In this document: positions 5,481 through 14,921 of the stretch, piece by piece
Layout: every line of letters begins with the position of its first letter
Position numbering within the stretch: the first letter of the stretch is position 1
NCBI GenBank assembly: GCA_028710085.1
Contig: JAQUSU010000009.1
Coordinates: 15,595 to 47,737 of the forward strand
Reading direction: 5' to 3'
Length of the DNA stretch: 32,143 nt
Origin: Anaerotignum sp.
GTDB taxonomy: Bacteria; Bacillota; Clostridia; Lachnospirales; Anaerotignaceae
Notes under the pieces: model-generated
The model's input: only the letters and a program-made list of their open reading frames with translations
Database searches by the model: none
What the model was told of the DNA's origin: nothing
Made by a program: the position numbers and the translations under genes

Positions 5481-8400
5481 CTATTCAATCTCCAAGTGCT
5501 CGAATAACCCCATTTGAATAATTTCCTTCGCTTCCGTCTTTTCGTTGCGGATCGTATTAATCAACTGGCCTTTCTGATTCTTCGTCTGTTCTATAACTAT
5601 ATGCTTATTGAACAATATCTGCGCCGAGCTTGGCACATTATGGGCAACGCAAAGTAGCTGTGCATTGCTTTTATCAAGAAATCTTCTGACAGGCTCCCAA
5701 AGCTCAATGGAGGATGCCGAGGCAAAGGGATTATCCAAGAAAATAAAAATTGGCGCTTTCATCTTCTCGCTGATTACCGTCACATTGTTGAAGTATTTAA
5801 TCATTGTAATGGCAAACATTACATAGGTAACATAGCTTTGACCCGACGATGCAGAAAGCCTCCCCCAGCTATAATATTTCGGCTTTTCTTGCTCAATCTT
5901 TAAAATCTGAATATTCAACTTATCAAAATCAACGCCAAACTGCAAAATATTGTGAATGCTCAATCGGTTTTTAATTTCTTTTTTTGTCATCCCCTCATTT
6001 TGCACAGAATTTGCCAGCTCATAAATATAGGCTTTCAGCCTGTTAAGAGCAATTTCATTTTCTATCCGACAGCTATTTTCGTCACTCAAATTGATTTTAA
6101 AGGACTCTTTTGTATACTCACCATACTTAAACTTAGAATAATCCGGAATTTTGGCAATCTCATCCAATATGGTTTTAAGCATTCGAAATACCTGCTCTGC
6201 AATTTCTTCATCCAGCCGGCCAATGTTTTCAATAGAGGTTTCGAGGTTTTGAATCGTTGTATGAATCCCTTCAGCGGTTTGTAAAAGAAGCTTTACAAGC
6301 AGTGTGGTTTCTTCCAGCGTCCGTTTGTTATTCAAGGATTCCTTAAGCTTAACCTTGAGCTGTTCGCTAACGCTGCGTTTTAGAAGGGTTGCATCCAGCT
6401 TTTTGATTTCCAAATTGATTTTTCCAATGGCTTTGTCGTATTCATTTTTCAAAATTGCATAGTTTTTTTGCATTTCCTCATAGGCACGCAAAGTGTCTGA
6501 TTTTACGGCTGTTTGCCATTTCAATGCATTTGTATCACAAAAAACTTTAAACTGCGCAAGCTCATTTTGATAGCGGTTTTGTTCCAGCTCCAAATCGCTC
6601 ATTGCTTTTTTACTGGCTTCAATTTGACTAATCACTTTTAAAAGCTTGCCTTGGCACTCTCTTTCCAGTTGAGCTAGCTCCTGCCCTTCCAAAGCTTGAA
6701 ATCTTTCAAAGTATACGGTAATCTTATTTTCTTGCTTTTCGTATATCCTTTGGCAGGAAATTAATTCCGCTTCGGCTGAGTTTTTTTCTCTTTCCAAGGC
6801 AGCTTTCTTCTCCATCAATTCTGTGATTTTCATATCAAGCGTGCGAAGCTCTGCGGATCCTACCTTTTCCACATAATTTAATGCATAAATTTCAGCAAAA
6901 GGAATCCGTTCAAACCTATAGTCCTCTCGAATATCCTTCATCAATTGATTGAAGCTGTTTTGCAGTTTCACAAGTCCTTCATAATCTTGATGTTTTTCAT
7001 CGAATTTGCCCTTTGCAACCAAAAACTTACTATAAAGATTTGCAATATCTTCCTCAACCGAGAAACCAAAGCCTTTCTCCTTGTATCCTTTGGCATCATT
7101 AAAGTAACCGCTATATTTGCGGATATTTTCTTTATATCTTTCATTTGCCTTTTCCAGCTGCTCCTTCTCTTTCTGGGCAATATTCTGGTCGGCTTGGTTA
7201 CTGTCTATTTTATACGCAAGATTTTGTTTCTCCTTACCCAAAGCTTTTATCTCATCTGAAATTATGATTATTTCCCTTGTCAATTTCACCTTTTCCACAA
7301 GAAGCTTATGCTTATTAGAAACTGAGATTCTTTCTCTCTCAAGCTTTTCAAGCCTGTCCTTAAATTCCTCTTCTTTGAGCGCAATGGAACGAAGCCTTTG
7401 CTCTAGTTGAAGCTTTGTTGCCCCAAATTCAGAAATTTCCTTTTCCAGCTTACTTGTAGCATCAAAATATTTTGCCACCTCTGCCCCAGGATACCTAATA
7501 ATATGCGCGCTCAATAACGAAATCTGCCCTTCAATAATTTCCTTTTCCGAAGCCAGAGTCCTTTGCTTTTCCGACAATTTATTAATTTCACCCTGCCTAA
7601 AATTAATGGCCTCCAAGGAATTCAAAAGCTTGCTATAATACTCGCCATCACGGGTAAGCAAATATAGTGAATCAAAGAGAATGCCCTCTTCTAATTTATT
7701 TATGGCAGACCATGGCATCAAAACGAAATTTTCTTTGGCAACGCTTATATTTACTTTTTTCTTGCCCTGTGCAACACGCCCATAGTCCTCATCCGCAACC
7801 ACCAAAACCTCAGCAAAGCCGGGGAAATACTCAAGAATTCTTTCGGCTTTTTCCCGATCCATTTCCTTCAAAATATCCGATCCAAACTCTGCGAATTTCC
7901 AATCCCCTCTAAGATAATTTAACGCATCGTACTTTGATCTGGATCTCAAAAAACCATAATCCTCCAAAATGGTAATTTCATCTTGCAATGCTTCGATGGA
8001 TTTGCCAATTTCCATGTAATGAATCCCATGGCTTTCCGCCTGTTTTTTCAATTGCGTTAAAGTTTCTTCCATATCATTCTCTTGGGCAGAAGTATTGCTT
8101 TTAATTTCTTTGAGAGATTTTTCATATGCTTCAAGCCAGTCATTTTTTTCAGAAAGCCTCTTTTTCCGTTCTTGAATAGTGGTTTCCGTATTATCTTTTT
8201 CACCACCTACTCTTATTTTATCTTCGTTATTATGAATGATTAATTTGTTAATGTCATTCCAATCGCCTTCCATGCTGACTTGGAGCTCCATAAGGCATTT
8301 CAGCTCATCTTCATCTAAAAGGGAATTGCTGTAATTGGGATATTCTCTAAGCTCTTTATCCATAAGCAAGAATTCGCATTCCAAGCTGTTCTTTTTGTTC

Positions 8401-9893
8401 TCTGCATTTGAAATACTCGCTGTGCACCCTTCAAGCTTCGCTTCCAATGCGCCTTGCGCCTTTTTCAAAGCATCTAGCTTCCCATTTTCTTGCACCAGCT
8501 TTTCCCTGTTTCCGTCACGTTCCGCCTCTAAGGAGCTAATTTCCTTTTCCGCAAGCTTGCAAATTGTATTTGCATACTCCCCCGTCGCCTTCTTTTCGTC
8601 GTAATGTACGCTTGTCAATTTTTCCAATTTTTCTTCAATTAAATTATTTTCAGACTCATGCTTTTTATAATCAATGGTCAGATTAATGGTTTCCAGCTTT
8701 GTTTTTTCAAAGCTCTTTTCTTCTATTTCTGTATTCAATTTATGATACATTTCGGTTTTATGAGTAAAGACTTTTTTCAGATTTTCAAGCTCTATTTGAA
8801 GCTTACGAAGCTCTATATTTTCCAGTTCCTTCTCTAAATCGTTTTTGCCCTCGTTTAACGCAACATTTTCCGCTTGAAAACGCCTAAATTGTTCCTCCAT
8901 TTGCCTCATGGCAAATTGATATGCCGCTACTTGCCTTGGATATTCCTGCAAATGGGTGTCATAGACTTCAAGTACCAAAGCCTTCCCATTCACAAATTCA
9001 ATAAAAGTAGCGATTTCCTCTCTTAGGCTCTCATACTCGGTTTTATCCCGCTGAAACTTGTTCAGCTCATTCAAGCTTTGGGATTTTTCAAAAAGAGACT
9101 CTGCCAGCTGGTTTGAGCGGTCCACTTTCTCCAGTTTCATCACAAAAGCTCTTGCATCCAGAGCCTTTTCCGTATTTGGCACAATAAAATTCATCAGCAA
9201 ATCCTTGGGGCGGCGGCATTTTTCCTCAAAAAATTGCTTAATATAGTTTTCATCCTTGTTGATTTCTCTTAGAAATTCAAAAACCTCAGAATTTATCCCA
9301 AACTTTTTCAGCTCCTGATAATATCTGCTCTTTTCGTTTTCAAAAATGTCTATCACAAAAAAACGACCGTGCTTGTCGCTCTTTTTTTTCCCATGTAAAA
9401 AATCCTTCAGCCCCTTATAATTTAACGGCGTTAACCGCTCCCCCTCATCCTTACATAAGGGTAACGTATCCATAGATAGCGAATCCGCCGCCAAATGATT
9501 CCCTACAATGATATAATTCATATACTTCAAGCCCAAATCTGCATTGTCAACGGTATCTGAATTATCCTCACTATTTCTCGGTTCTGCCATTGCTGCAAAT
9601 CCCAAATAAAGATTTTGAAATTGATGTCCTTCCAAGCTAAAATGGGCTACAGAATGTACTGTGGAACCTAATGTAACCCCAGCGAATAGGTTTAAAACGG
9701 GGTTTTTATCGGAAAAGTACGAATTGGGCAAAATGGTTTGAAACAGCATCTGCGCCGCCAAGGTTTTTCCGCCACCATTTTTCATATCAAGCAGAGCATT
9801 TTTTCCCTCAAGAAAGAAACACTCATTGGGATAAATAATTGTATTATGATTTGCATGGATATTCACCAGCCTGAAGCCTTCTAATTTTGCCAT
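5481..9893 (-). CDS. jetC: Wadjet/MksB-type SMC ATPase (JetC-like)
   Basis: A 1470-residue protein with SMC architecture. The N-terminal ATPase half carries a Walker A DMKNGGGKT (NGGGKT at about 39-44), and long Lys/Glu-rich coiled coils fill most of the centre. A short globular region (about 690-760, around FPGFAEVLVVADEDYG) looks like the hinge. The C-terminal half has signature LSASSGQ (about 1346-1352) and Walker B IFIFLDNPFASAS (Asp about 1387). In this family ATP-driven dimers with kleisin and kite subunits extrude DNA loops and present circular DNA for cutting by JetD. The residue after the Walker B Asp is Asn, not the usual catalytic Glu. The ATG has GGAAGGG 6 bases upstream and lies 36 bases after jetB. 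It is the last gene of a four-gene operon. Subtype is not assigned. Confidence 0.85.
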   Translation of the reverse strand: MAKLEGFRLVNIHANHNTIIYPNECFFLEGKNALLDMKNGGGKTLAAQMLFQTILPNSYFSDKNPVLNLFAGVTLGSTVHSVAHFSLEGHQFQNLYLGFAAMAEPRNSEDNSDTVDNADLGLKYMNYIIVGNHLAADSLSMDTLPLCKDEGERLTPLNYKGLKDFLHGKKKSDKHGRFFVIDIFENEKSRYYQELKKFGINSEVFEFLREINKDENYIKQFFEEKCRRPKDLLMNFIVPNTEKALDARAFVMKLEKVDRSNQLAESLFEKSQSLNELNKFQRDKTEYESLREEIATFIEFVNGKALVLEVYDTHLQEYPRQVAAYQFAMRQMEEQFRRFQAENVALNEGKNDLEKELENIELRKLQIELENLKKVFTHKTEMYHKLNTEIEEKSFEKTKLETINLTIDYKKHESENNLIEEKLEKLTSVHYDEKKATGEYANTICKLAEKEISSLEAERDGNREKLVQENGKLDALKKAQGALEAKLEGCTASISNAENKKNSLECEFLLMDKELREYPNYSNSLLDEDELKCLMELQVSMEGDWNDINKLIIHNNEDKIRVGGEKDNTETTIQERKKRLSEKNDWLEAYEKSLKEIKSNTSAQENDMEETLTQLKKQAESHGIHYMEIGKSIEALQDEITILEDYGFLRSRSKYDALNYLRGDWKFAEFGSDILKEMDREKAERILEYFPGFAEVLVVADEDYGRVAQGKKKVNISVAKENFVLMPWSAINKLEEGILFDSLYLLTRDGEYYSKLLNSLEAINFRQGEINKLSEKQRTLASEKEIIEGQISLLSAHIIRYPGAEVAKYFDATSKLEKEISEFGATKLQLEQRLRSIALKEEEFKDRLEKLERERISVSNKHKLLVEKVKLTREIIIISDEIKALGKEKQNLAYKIDSNQADQNIAQKEKEQLEKANERYKENIRKYSGYFNDAKGYKEKGFGFSVEEDIANLYSKFLVAKGKFDEKHQDYEGLVKLQNSFNQLMKDIREDYRFERIPFAEIYALNYVEKVGSAELRTLDMKITELMEKKAALEREKNSAEAELISCQRIYEKQENKITVYFERFQALEGQELAQLERECQGKLLKVISQIEASKKAMSDLELEQNRYQNELAQFKVFCDTNALKWQTAVKSDTLRAYEEMQKNYAILKNEYDKAIGKINLEIKKLDATLLKRSVSEQLKVKLKESLNNKRTLEETTLLVKLLLQTAEGIHTTIQNLETSIENIGRLDEEIAEQVFRMLKTILDEIAKIPDYSKFKYGEYTKESFKINLSDENSCRIENEIALNRLKAYIYELANSVQNEGMTKKEIKNRLSIHNILQFGVDFDKLNIQILKIEQEKPKYYSWGRLSASSGQSYVTYVMFAITMIKYFNNVTVISEKMKAPIFIFLDNPFASASSIELWEPVRRFLDKSNAQLLCVAHNVPSSAQILFNKHIVIEQTKNQKGQLINTIRNEKTEAKEIIQMGLFEHLEIE

Positions 9894-9929
9894 AGCTCGC
9901 CCTTCCTTCTCCGAATACCTTTCCTTGTC

Positions 9930-10664
9930 CTATTCTGTAAGTAGATTATCCAGATAATTATAAATCTCGCTTTGAATTTCCTCATCATTATAAGCATTGA
10001 TAATCGTAGCCTTAAAGCGCTCTGTAATATAGATTGCTTTATCCCCGTTCAAATCCACCAGATTAATCAGCTCCTGATTTTCCATAAAGCGAAGTGTGGT
10101 GTTGAGAAGTTGATTTTTAGAGGTTTTCCCAAATTCTTTTTTGCTGTCGCTTTCCCCTTTATCATGCTTTACGCGTTGTAAGTCGGACCATTTTTTGACA
10201 ACCACCTCAAAATTATAGGATTTTTCATAGGAAATTTCATCAAGGTTCGTTTGCTCCCGCAAAATCTCAATCTTTTTATCCACAATTTCCATTAAGTCAT
10301 TACTTTTCATAAATAGCTTCGTTGGAGCTGTGCTTGCTTCGGGAAAAAATTCCGTAATGACATTTGCAATGATAAAAAGAGCCGCGTAAAGGTCCTCATT
10401 GTTGAAGGAATAGCCAAATTCCCGCCGCATTTCTTCATTGGTGTAGCCAAACGTTTTCATTCCAGGAATCGGTGAGACATAAAAAGTCCCAGCTCTTTCA
10501 TTGAGAAAAAGACCCATGGTTTGGCAAATTCTTTCCAAATCCTCCAATGTATCCCCATTGTTAATGATGCTTTCGTGAATCATTGGAAAATCCTCACGGG
10601 AGAGGCTTCCTTTTTCAATGAATATTTTCAGGGCGTTTCCCACCACATCTATATTCCTACCCAT
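9930..10664 (-). CDS. jetB: JetB/MksE-like kite subunit (resembles DUF6063)
   Basis: A 244-residue soluble protein without signal peptide or membrane segment. From memory it resembles the DUF6063 family that accompanies JetA-family proteins in Clostridia; size, position and predicted winged-helix character (for example LEDLERICQTMGLFLNERAG in the first third and a TLRFMENQELINLV stretch in the last) fit the kite subunits (MukE, MksE, JetB) that bind the kleisin and DNA. The gene overlaps the end of jetA by 8 bases and starts at an ATG with GGGAGG about 9 bases upstream, so translation is coupled. The assignment depends more on operon position than on motifs. Confidence 0.7.
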   Translation of the reverse strand: MGRNIDVVGNALKIFIEKGSLSREDFPMIHESIINNGDTLEDLERICQTMGLFLNERAGTFYVSPIPGMKTFGYTNEEMRREFGYSFNNEDLYAALFIIANVITEFFPEASTAPTKLFMKSNDLMEIVDKKIEILREQTNLDEISYEKSYNFEVVVKKWSDLQRVKHDKGESDSKKEFGKTSKNQLLNTTLRFMENQELINLVDLNGDKAIYITERFKATIINAYNDEEIQSEIYNYLDNLLTE

Positions 10665-12234
10665 TTTTCAAGCCTCCCTTCTCAAACAAAGTGATTTTCA
10701 AGTTCCCAATACTTCTCTCGCCTTTTCTACCTACTTGTATTTTCTTATTTGGCTCTGTTACAATATGGATTTCCCCTTGATATGGCATTTTCAATTTTTC
10801 AAACCAAAAATAGGTCAGTAATTCTTGAACCTGAAATACTTCAATGGGTTTATCTTTAATCAAAAGCCCTTCATTCAGCTTAATTACTTGAAGGTTTTCA
10901 GCTCCATATTCGTTTTCTCTTTGTGCATCGGGCAAATAGCTCAAGCTTAATAGAAAGCTCAAAAAATCTATTGATGCTACGGCGGTAGAGCCTTTTTCTT
11001 CCTCAACATAGCTTATAAAATCCGAAATATCATCAATTTTTGCGTTGATTTTTGTCAAGTATTCTACCAAAGCTTCAAATAATTTGAAATAATTATTTTT
11101 CATACGTCCGTCATAAATTTTTTCAAAATCCTCATGCTTTTGGATTTTCACGTTGATTTCTTCTGCAATCATATCATCCATGTGCCTTAAGACCTTCTGC
11201 CCCGATAATGCAACGGTTAGTCCAAATCTCTTATTTCCTTTTGGCAGTAGCAACGGCTGTAATGATCTGATAAATTTGTCTATGGGTGTATCCAGCTTTG
11301 TCAATTCATTAAAATGTTCCTGCAAATTAAAAAAGCTAAGAAAAATATTAATCATTGAAGATTTATCAATTTCCAGCATTTCAACGGGCATTTTAGAGAT
11401 TTCATTGGTGTAAACGGCTTGCAGATTTGAGCTTTTGCTTAGTTCGATTTCAATGGCCCGTAATACCTCAATATCCTCTGGGGTAAGCTGGATGCTGTTT
11501 TTTTCTAAATATTCACTCTCTTTGTAAAGCTGCAGCCGCTCCTTAGCATCCTCGTAGTGGCTTGTTTCTTCGCTGCGAAGGTCAAAGAAATCGCCCCAGT
11601 ATTTTTTGTAAAGCCTACTTGCTTCCTCACGTCCATATCTGTTCATGGACAGGATTTCATTTTTTACATCCAGCTGTCGCAGGGTTTCCAAATTAATATT
11701 CTTAATTGTGTTTAACGCGGCCTTATATTTTTTCTTTTCCAGCTGTAGCTTGAACAAATATAACGCGACGGTTAGCTTTGCTTCTTGGGGGATTTCTTTT
11801 GAGGATATGAGAAATTCCAATCCCTTATCAGTAATTTTGAAGCCTTTCTCCTTTAAACTAAAATCGATATACGCAATTTTCACGGATTTCGTGCTACGAA
11901 TTTCGTAATCATAATATTCAAATTTAATGGGATCACCATTTAGCTTTGCACCTTGCAGCTTTGAAGTTAAATTTTCAGTGATTTCGTCAAGATTATATTC
12001 CTCAGTGTAAGCAATTCCATTGAAATACTCATGAATAAAGGTTTTGATCTCATACACCTTCATGGCATATGCGTTAAGCCGCCCTTCCTCCACCATATAA
12101 ACGAGAAGTGAAATGATTAAATTGCCAAGATCAAAGGCGTATGCCGTGGAGGAAACTATATAATAATACAAAGAATATAAGCCGATAATCTCTTGACGGT
12201 TACTGGCATCAGAATAGTCTATATTGTAATTCAT
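10657..12234 (-). CDS. jetA: JetA/MksF-like kleisin subunit
   Basis: A 525-residue, mainly helical soluble protein resembling the JetA family of Wadjet systems. The N-terminal part (about 1-240) looks like winged-helix and helical-bundle sequence, with a charged central section and a C-terminal region ending in short strands (EIHIVTEPNKKIQVG). JetA bridges the head domains of the JetC dimer and recruits JetB and JetD. The gene starts inside the end of jetD (26-base overlap) and its own stop overlaps jetB by 8 bases. This tight coupling implies fixed stoichiometry of the complex. No catalytic motif is expected or seen. Confidence 0.75.
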   Translation of the reverse strand: MNYNIDYSDASNRQEIIGLYSLYYYIVSSTAYAFDLGNLIISLLVYMVEEGRLNAYAMKVYEIKTFIHEYFNGIAYTEEYNLDEITENLTSKLQGAKLNGDPIKFEYYDYEIRSTKSVKIAYIDFSLKEKGFKITDKGLEFLISSKEIPQEAKLTVALYLFKLQLEKKKYKAALNTIKNINLETLRQLDVKNEILSMNRYGREEASRLYKKYWGDFFDLRSEETSHYEDAKERLQLYKESEYLEKNSIQLTPEDIEVLRAIEIELSKSSNLQAVYTNEISKMPVEMLEIDKSSMINIFLSFFNLQEHFNELTKLDTPIDKFIRSLQPLLLPKGNKRFGLTVALSGQKVLRHMDDMIAEEINVKIQKHEDFEKIYDGRMKNNYFKLFEALVEYLTKINAKIDDISDFISYVEEEKGSTAVASIDFLSFLLSLSYLPDAQRENEYGAENLQVIKLNEGLLIKDKPIEVFQVQELLTYFWFEKLKMPYQGEIHIVTEPNKKIQVGRKGERSIGNLKITLFEKGGLKNG

Positions 12235-13237
12235 CCATGATCACCCTCATATCCTCGTAGTTTAATGCTTCCTGTGGAATGCATCCATCCGCATCTAAAA
12301 TTGCACCAATGGCACTGACATCCTCGTCAAATAAATCAGATAATATCCCACTTGCTTTTGTCGTATCAATCATTCGTTTGTGAAGCAGTGGCCGACCCTC
12401 GTACACAAGAAGGCTATGATAAAGCGCTTTTGATAATTTGATACGATATTCGGAATATTTTTCAATTAGAGAGCGGGCAATGTCAAAGCCCTCTTGGTCA
12501 ATATCGCCATAATATAGGAATAAGTCTCTATTTCCAAGACCATATATCTGCAAAAACTTAAAAATTTTCACTACGGCTCTGCCTTCCCCAAACAAAATCC
12601 CCTTGATATTGGAATCTTTCTGCTGAAATATCCGCAGCAATGAAAAGCAGGTATCCTTATTTTCAACCACCAGAACCGTATCGCCCTCAGATGACACAGG
12701 ATAATAAAACGGCGCAATCGTTTCCACATAAGGAATACGATTGCTATCCAATCCTAAGTTCACAAGAATGCGCTTTCCATTCACCGAAGCCTTCTCCGGT
12801 TGAGACAATGCCTTTTCATCCTTGAAAACCTGATACGAGATTTCATTGAGGGTTAATTGCCCCGTATTATTGCTAAGGAACGCTTTTAGTCTTTCGATGT
12901 AGGGCTTGTCCCTATGATATTGTTCCAAATTCTTTAAATAATAAGATGCATCCATCCCCAAATCGTGACGAAATAAATCAAGACTAACTCCCTCGATTTG
13001 GCTGTCCAGATTCCATTTTTTGATCGTGATTTTTCTCTCAATAAAATCCAAATTTGCCTCACCCTTGGCACTTCTTTTTATTTGGATGATATTCTCGTCA
13101 CACAATCCTTGAAGCTGTTCAATAAAAGCATTGATTTCTTCACAAGACCATTGCAATATCGGCTTTTTTCCATATTCAAATGCAAGCTCATAGACATCTA
13201 TGGTTTTCTTTCGACATGCTTTTAGAATATTTATCAT
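12209..13237 (-). CDS. jetD: JetD-like Toprim nuclease of the Wadjet system
   Basis: A 342-residue protein with an N-terminal winged-helix-like region (about 1-75), a middle linking domain, and a C-terminal Toprim fold resembling the Spo11/TopoVI A subunit. The predicted metal-binding residues are visible: Glu in VLVVENKD (about E192) and the DxD in YYGDIDQEGFDIA (about D245 and D247). JetD is the nuclease that cuts closed circular plasmid DNA after loop extrusion by JetABC. AGGAGG lies 8 bases before the ATG. Here jetD is the first gene of the operon (D-A-B-C), whereas the systems are usually named and often arranged A-B-C-D. It lies 62 bases after an unknown membrane-protein gene with no visible terminator between them. 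Confidence 0.8.
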   Translation of the reverse strand: MINILKACRKKTIDVYELAFEYGKKPILQWSCEEINAFIEQLQGLCDENIIQIKRSAKGEANLDFIERKITIKKWNLDSQIEGVSLDLFRHDLGMDASYYLKNLEQYHRDKPYIERLKAFLSNNTGQLTLNEISYQVFKDEKALSQPEKASVNGKRILVNLGLDSNRIPYVETIAPFYYPVSSEGDTVLVVENKDTCFSLLRIFQQKDSNIKGILFGEGRAVVKIFKFLQIYGLGNRDLFLYYGDIDQEGFDIARSLIEKYSEYRIKLSKALYHSLLVYEGRPLLHKRMIDTTKASGILSDLFDEDVSAIGAILDADGCIPQEALNYEDMRVIMDELQYRLF

Positions 13238-13299
13238 AAATGCGGCCTCCTACTATGACACATATTGGAATCACGGGCAAACTAGCGCTACCATTTTAT

Positions 13300-14109
13300 T
13301 TACAGCTTTATAAAGTATCTAACGAAAATTATCCCAAGGATAAGCACTATGGCGAGATAGACATACAACGTTGAGGGTCCATGGCCCGTACCACCGCCAC
13401 ATTCCATACTGCCGTCATAATCATAATGTGCGGCTACCTCTGACTTATCAAGTTCATTTCCATTCCCGTCGTAATAGCGGATGCAAAAAGGCCAACGCAG
13501 CCCCTCGGCTTCTTCTTTACTGACTTCCATTATTAAAAATATTTGAGGTGATGTTTTTCCCTCATATACCGGCGCAATGCCCTCGTTATTTTCTGACAGC
13601 TCACTAGGGTACGCAGGCGGTCTGTCATTCATAAAGAGCTTAAACGTCTCAGCGCCCAAGGGATCCTTTACCCCAGAGATGATGAGATAATTCTTAAAGC
13701 CAACCTTTGCTATCGTGTTGATATACAGTGCCCAATTAGAACGGAGCGCAGACCTAATCCTATATTTTCCGAAAAGTCCGTGGTCAAGCTGCAAAACAGC
13801 TTGCTTCTTCTCTGAACTTTCAGAGATATTTCTAAACTGAACGAACAGCGTTCGTCCCACTTTTTTGCTCTCGATGAAATCAGCCTCAAAACCGAAATAA
13901 TCAAGTGCTTCATCTGCCGCCTGCTCAAGGGAAGCCGTGTTTGTGGCATCCACACAATACTCCATGTTATAAAGTCCATACATGCAAAAAAGCGATATCA
14001 CTGCGGATAACACAATACCGATTTTCTGCTTACGTTTGAGCTTTATGAAAAAATCCTTTACGGATTTCCACGCCTTTTTCTTATTCCCTTCAGCTAAATC
14101 ATCAAGCAT
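13300..14109 (-). CDS. Unrecognised membrane-anchored protein upstream of the Wadjet operon
   Basis: I do not recognise this 269-residue protein. It has a basic cytoplasmic N-terminus (about 1-29), a membrane segment (about 30-47, GIVLSAVISLFCMYGLY), a central domain of some 190 residues, a short Gly-rich GGGTGHGP stretch and a second membrane helix at the extreme C-terminus (about 247-266) ending in RYFIKL. Both ends would be in the cytoplasm with the centre outside. The start at 14109 is chosen because GGAGG lies 6 bases upstream; a longer frame to 14181 adds a hydrophobic stretch without a ribosome site. The gene points the same way as jetD, 62 bases away, and has its own candidate promoter. 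Whether it belongs to Wadjet is open. Confidence 0.75.
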   Translation of the reverse strand: MLDDLAEGNKKKAWKSVKDFFIKLKRKQKIGIVLSAVISLFCMYGLYNMEYCVDATNTASLEQAADEALDYFGFEADFIESKKVGRTLFVQFRNISESSEKKQAVLQLDHGLFGKYRIRSALRSNWALYINTIAKVGFKNYLIISGVKDPLGAETFKLFMNDRPPAYPSELSENNEGIAPVYEGKTSPQIFLIMEVSKEEAEGLRWPFCIRYYDGNGNELDKSEVAAHYDYDGSMECGGGTGHGPSTLYVYLAIVLILGIIFVRYFIKL

Positions 14110-14147
14110 AGCACACCTCCGAATTACAAATAGGAAGAATAAAAAAA

Positions 14148-14175
14148 GTATTATTTTTTCATATGCTTTTTTCAA
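14148..14175 (-). promoter_or_regulatory. Candidate promoter for the membrane protein and Wadjet genes
   Basis: On the minus strand TTGAAA (14170-14175) and TAATAC (14148-14153) are 16 bases apart in the 80-base gap after the HAD gene. No terminator is seen after the HAD gene, so read-through from the Ter operon is also possible. Confidence 0.4.
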
Positions 14176-14189
14176 AAACAATATAACAG

Positions 14190-14912
14190 TTAATTTCTAT
14201 GGTTTTCTATCAGTTCGGCTGCTTTTTTAAGCATTTCTAATGAAAATGATTCTTCATTTAATTTATGATGGTTTTGATTTTGCAATTGTAATGTGTTTGG
14301 ATTAATTGCAATATCTGCAATTTCCAGCATTGAGATATCTAATTCACTATCTCCAGAACAAATAACAAATTCCTCATTTATTCTCATTTTTAAACGTTTC
14401 AGCGCAAAACTTTTTTCCAAGGCCCTTGGAAGCACATAAACTTTATTATGTACTGCACATGCGATAAGCTTAGTATGATCTATCACAGATTCCAGGTATT
14501 CAACTGCCTTTTGAGGGCTTTCTGATTTCCCAAAGACAAAAAAATCATCGACGTATCGCACATCAAATATAATATCATTTTTTATTATTTCGGGAAGCTT
14601 TACATCCATTAATTTGCGTGTCTCAATTGTCCACCCTTCATCTACTTTCCCATCAATCAACAAAATGGCTCCATGGGCAACGATGGCGTATTTGGGTATA
14701 ATGCCTAAATTGATTCGTTGATATTGCTCTAAAGACCTTGTTGTTACGGGAACGAATTCACATTTCTTGACTACTTCTTTTAATAATTCATAATTTTCTT
14801 TTGACATAAAGGACAGCTCCTTGCCATCCTTAACTTCAACACAAATATCATCTTTTTTGGCTTTTTTATAGGAATGTATTAACGTATTATCCAAATCTGA
14901 TGCAAATAACAT
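14190..14912 (-). CDS. HAD-superfamily phosphatase of the Ter biosynthetic module
   Basis: A 240-residue haloacid-dehalogenase-type hydrolase with motif I FASDLDNT (nucleophile D6, acid D8), motif II PVTTRS (about 55-60), a Lys near 167 and motif IV CSGDSELD (about 185-192). The layout is that of a Cof/sucrose-phosphatase-like HAD enzyme that removes phosphate from a small molecule in the cytoplasm. Genes of this type are recurrent members of the predicted nucleotide-like metabolite pathway encoded with TerD proteins. It is the last gene of the overlapping cassette, 9 bases after the StiP/PRTase gene, with GAGGTG before its ATG. The substrate is unknown. Confidence 0.8.
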   Translation of the reverse strand: MLFASDLDNTLIHSYKKAKKDDICVEVKDGKELSFMSKENYELLKEVVKKCEFVPVTTRSLEQYQRINLGIIPKYAIVAHGAILLIDGKVDEGWTIETRKLMDVKLPEIIKNDIIFDVRYVDDFFVFGKSESPQKAVEYLESVIDHTKLIACAVHNKVYVLPRALEKSFALKRLKMRINEEFVICSGDSELDISMLEIADIAINPNTLQLQNQNHHKLNEESFSLEMLKKAAELIENHRN

Positions 14913-14921
14913 AATTTCACC

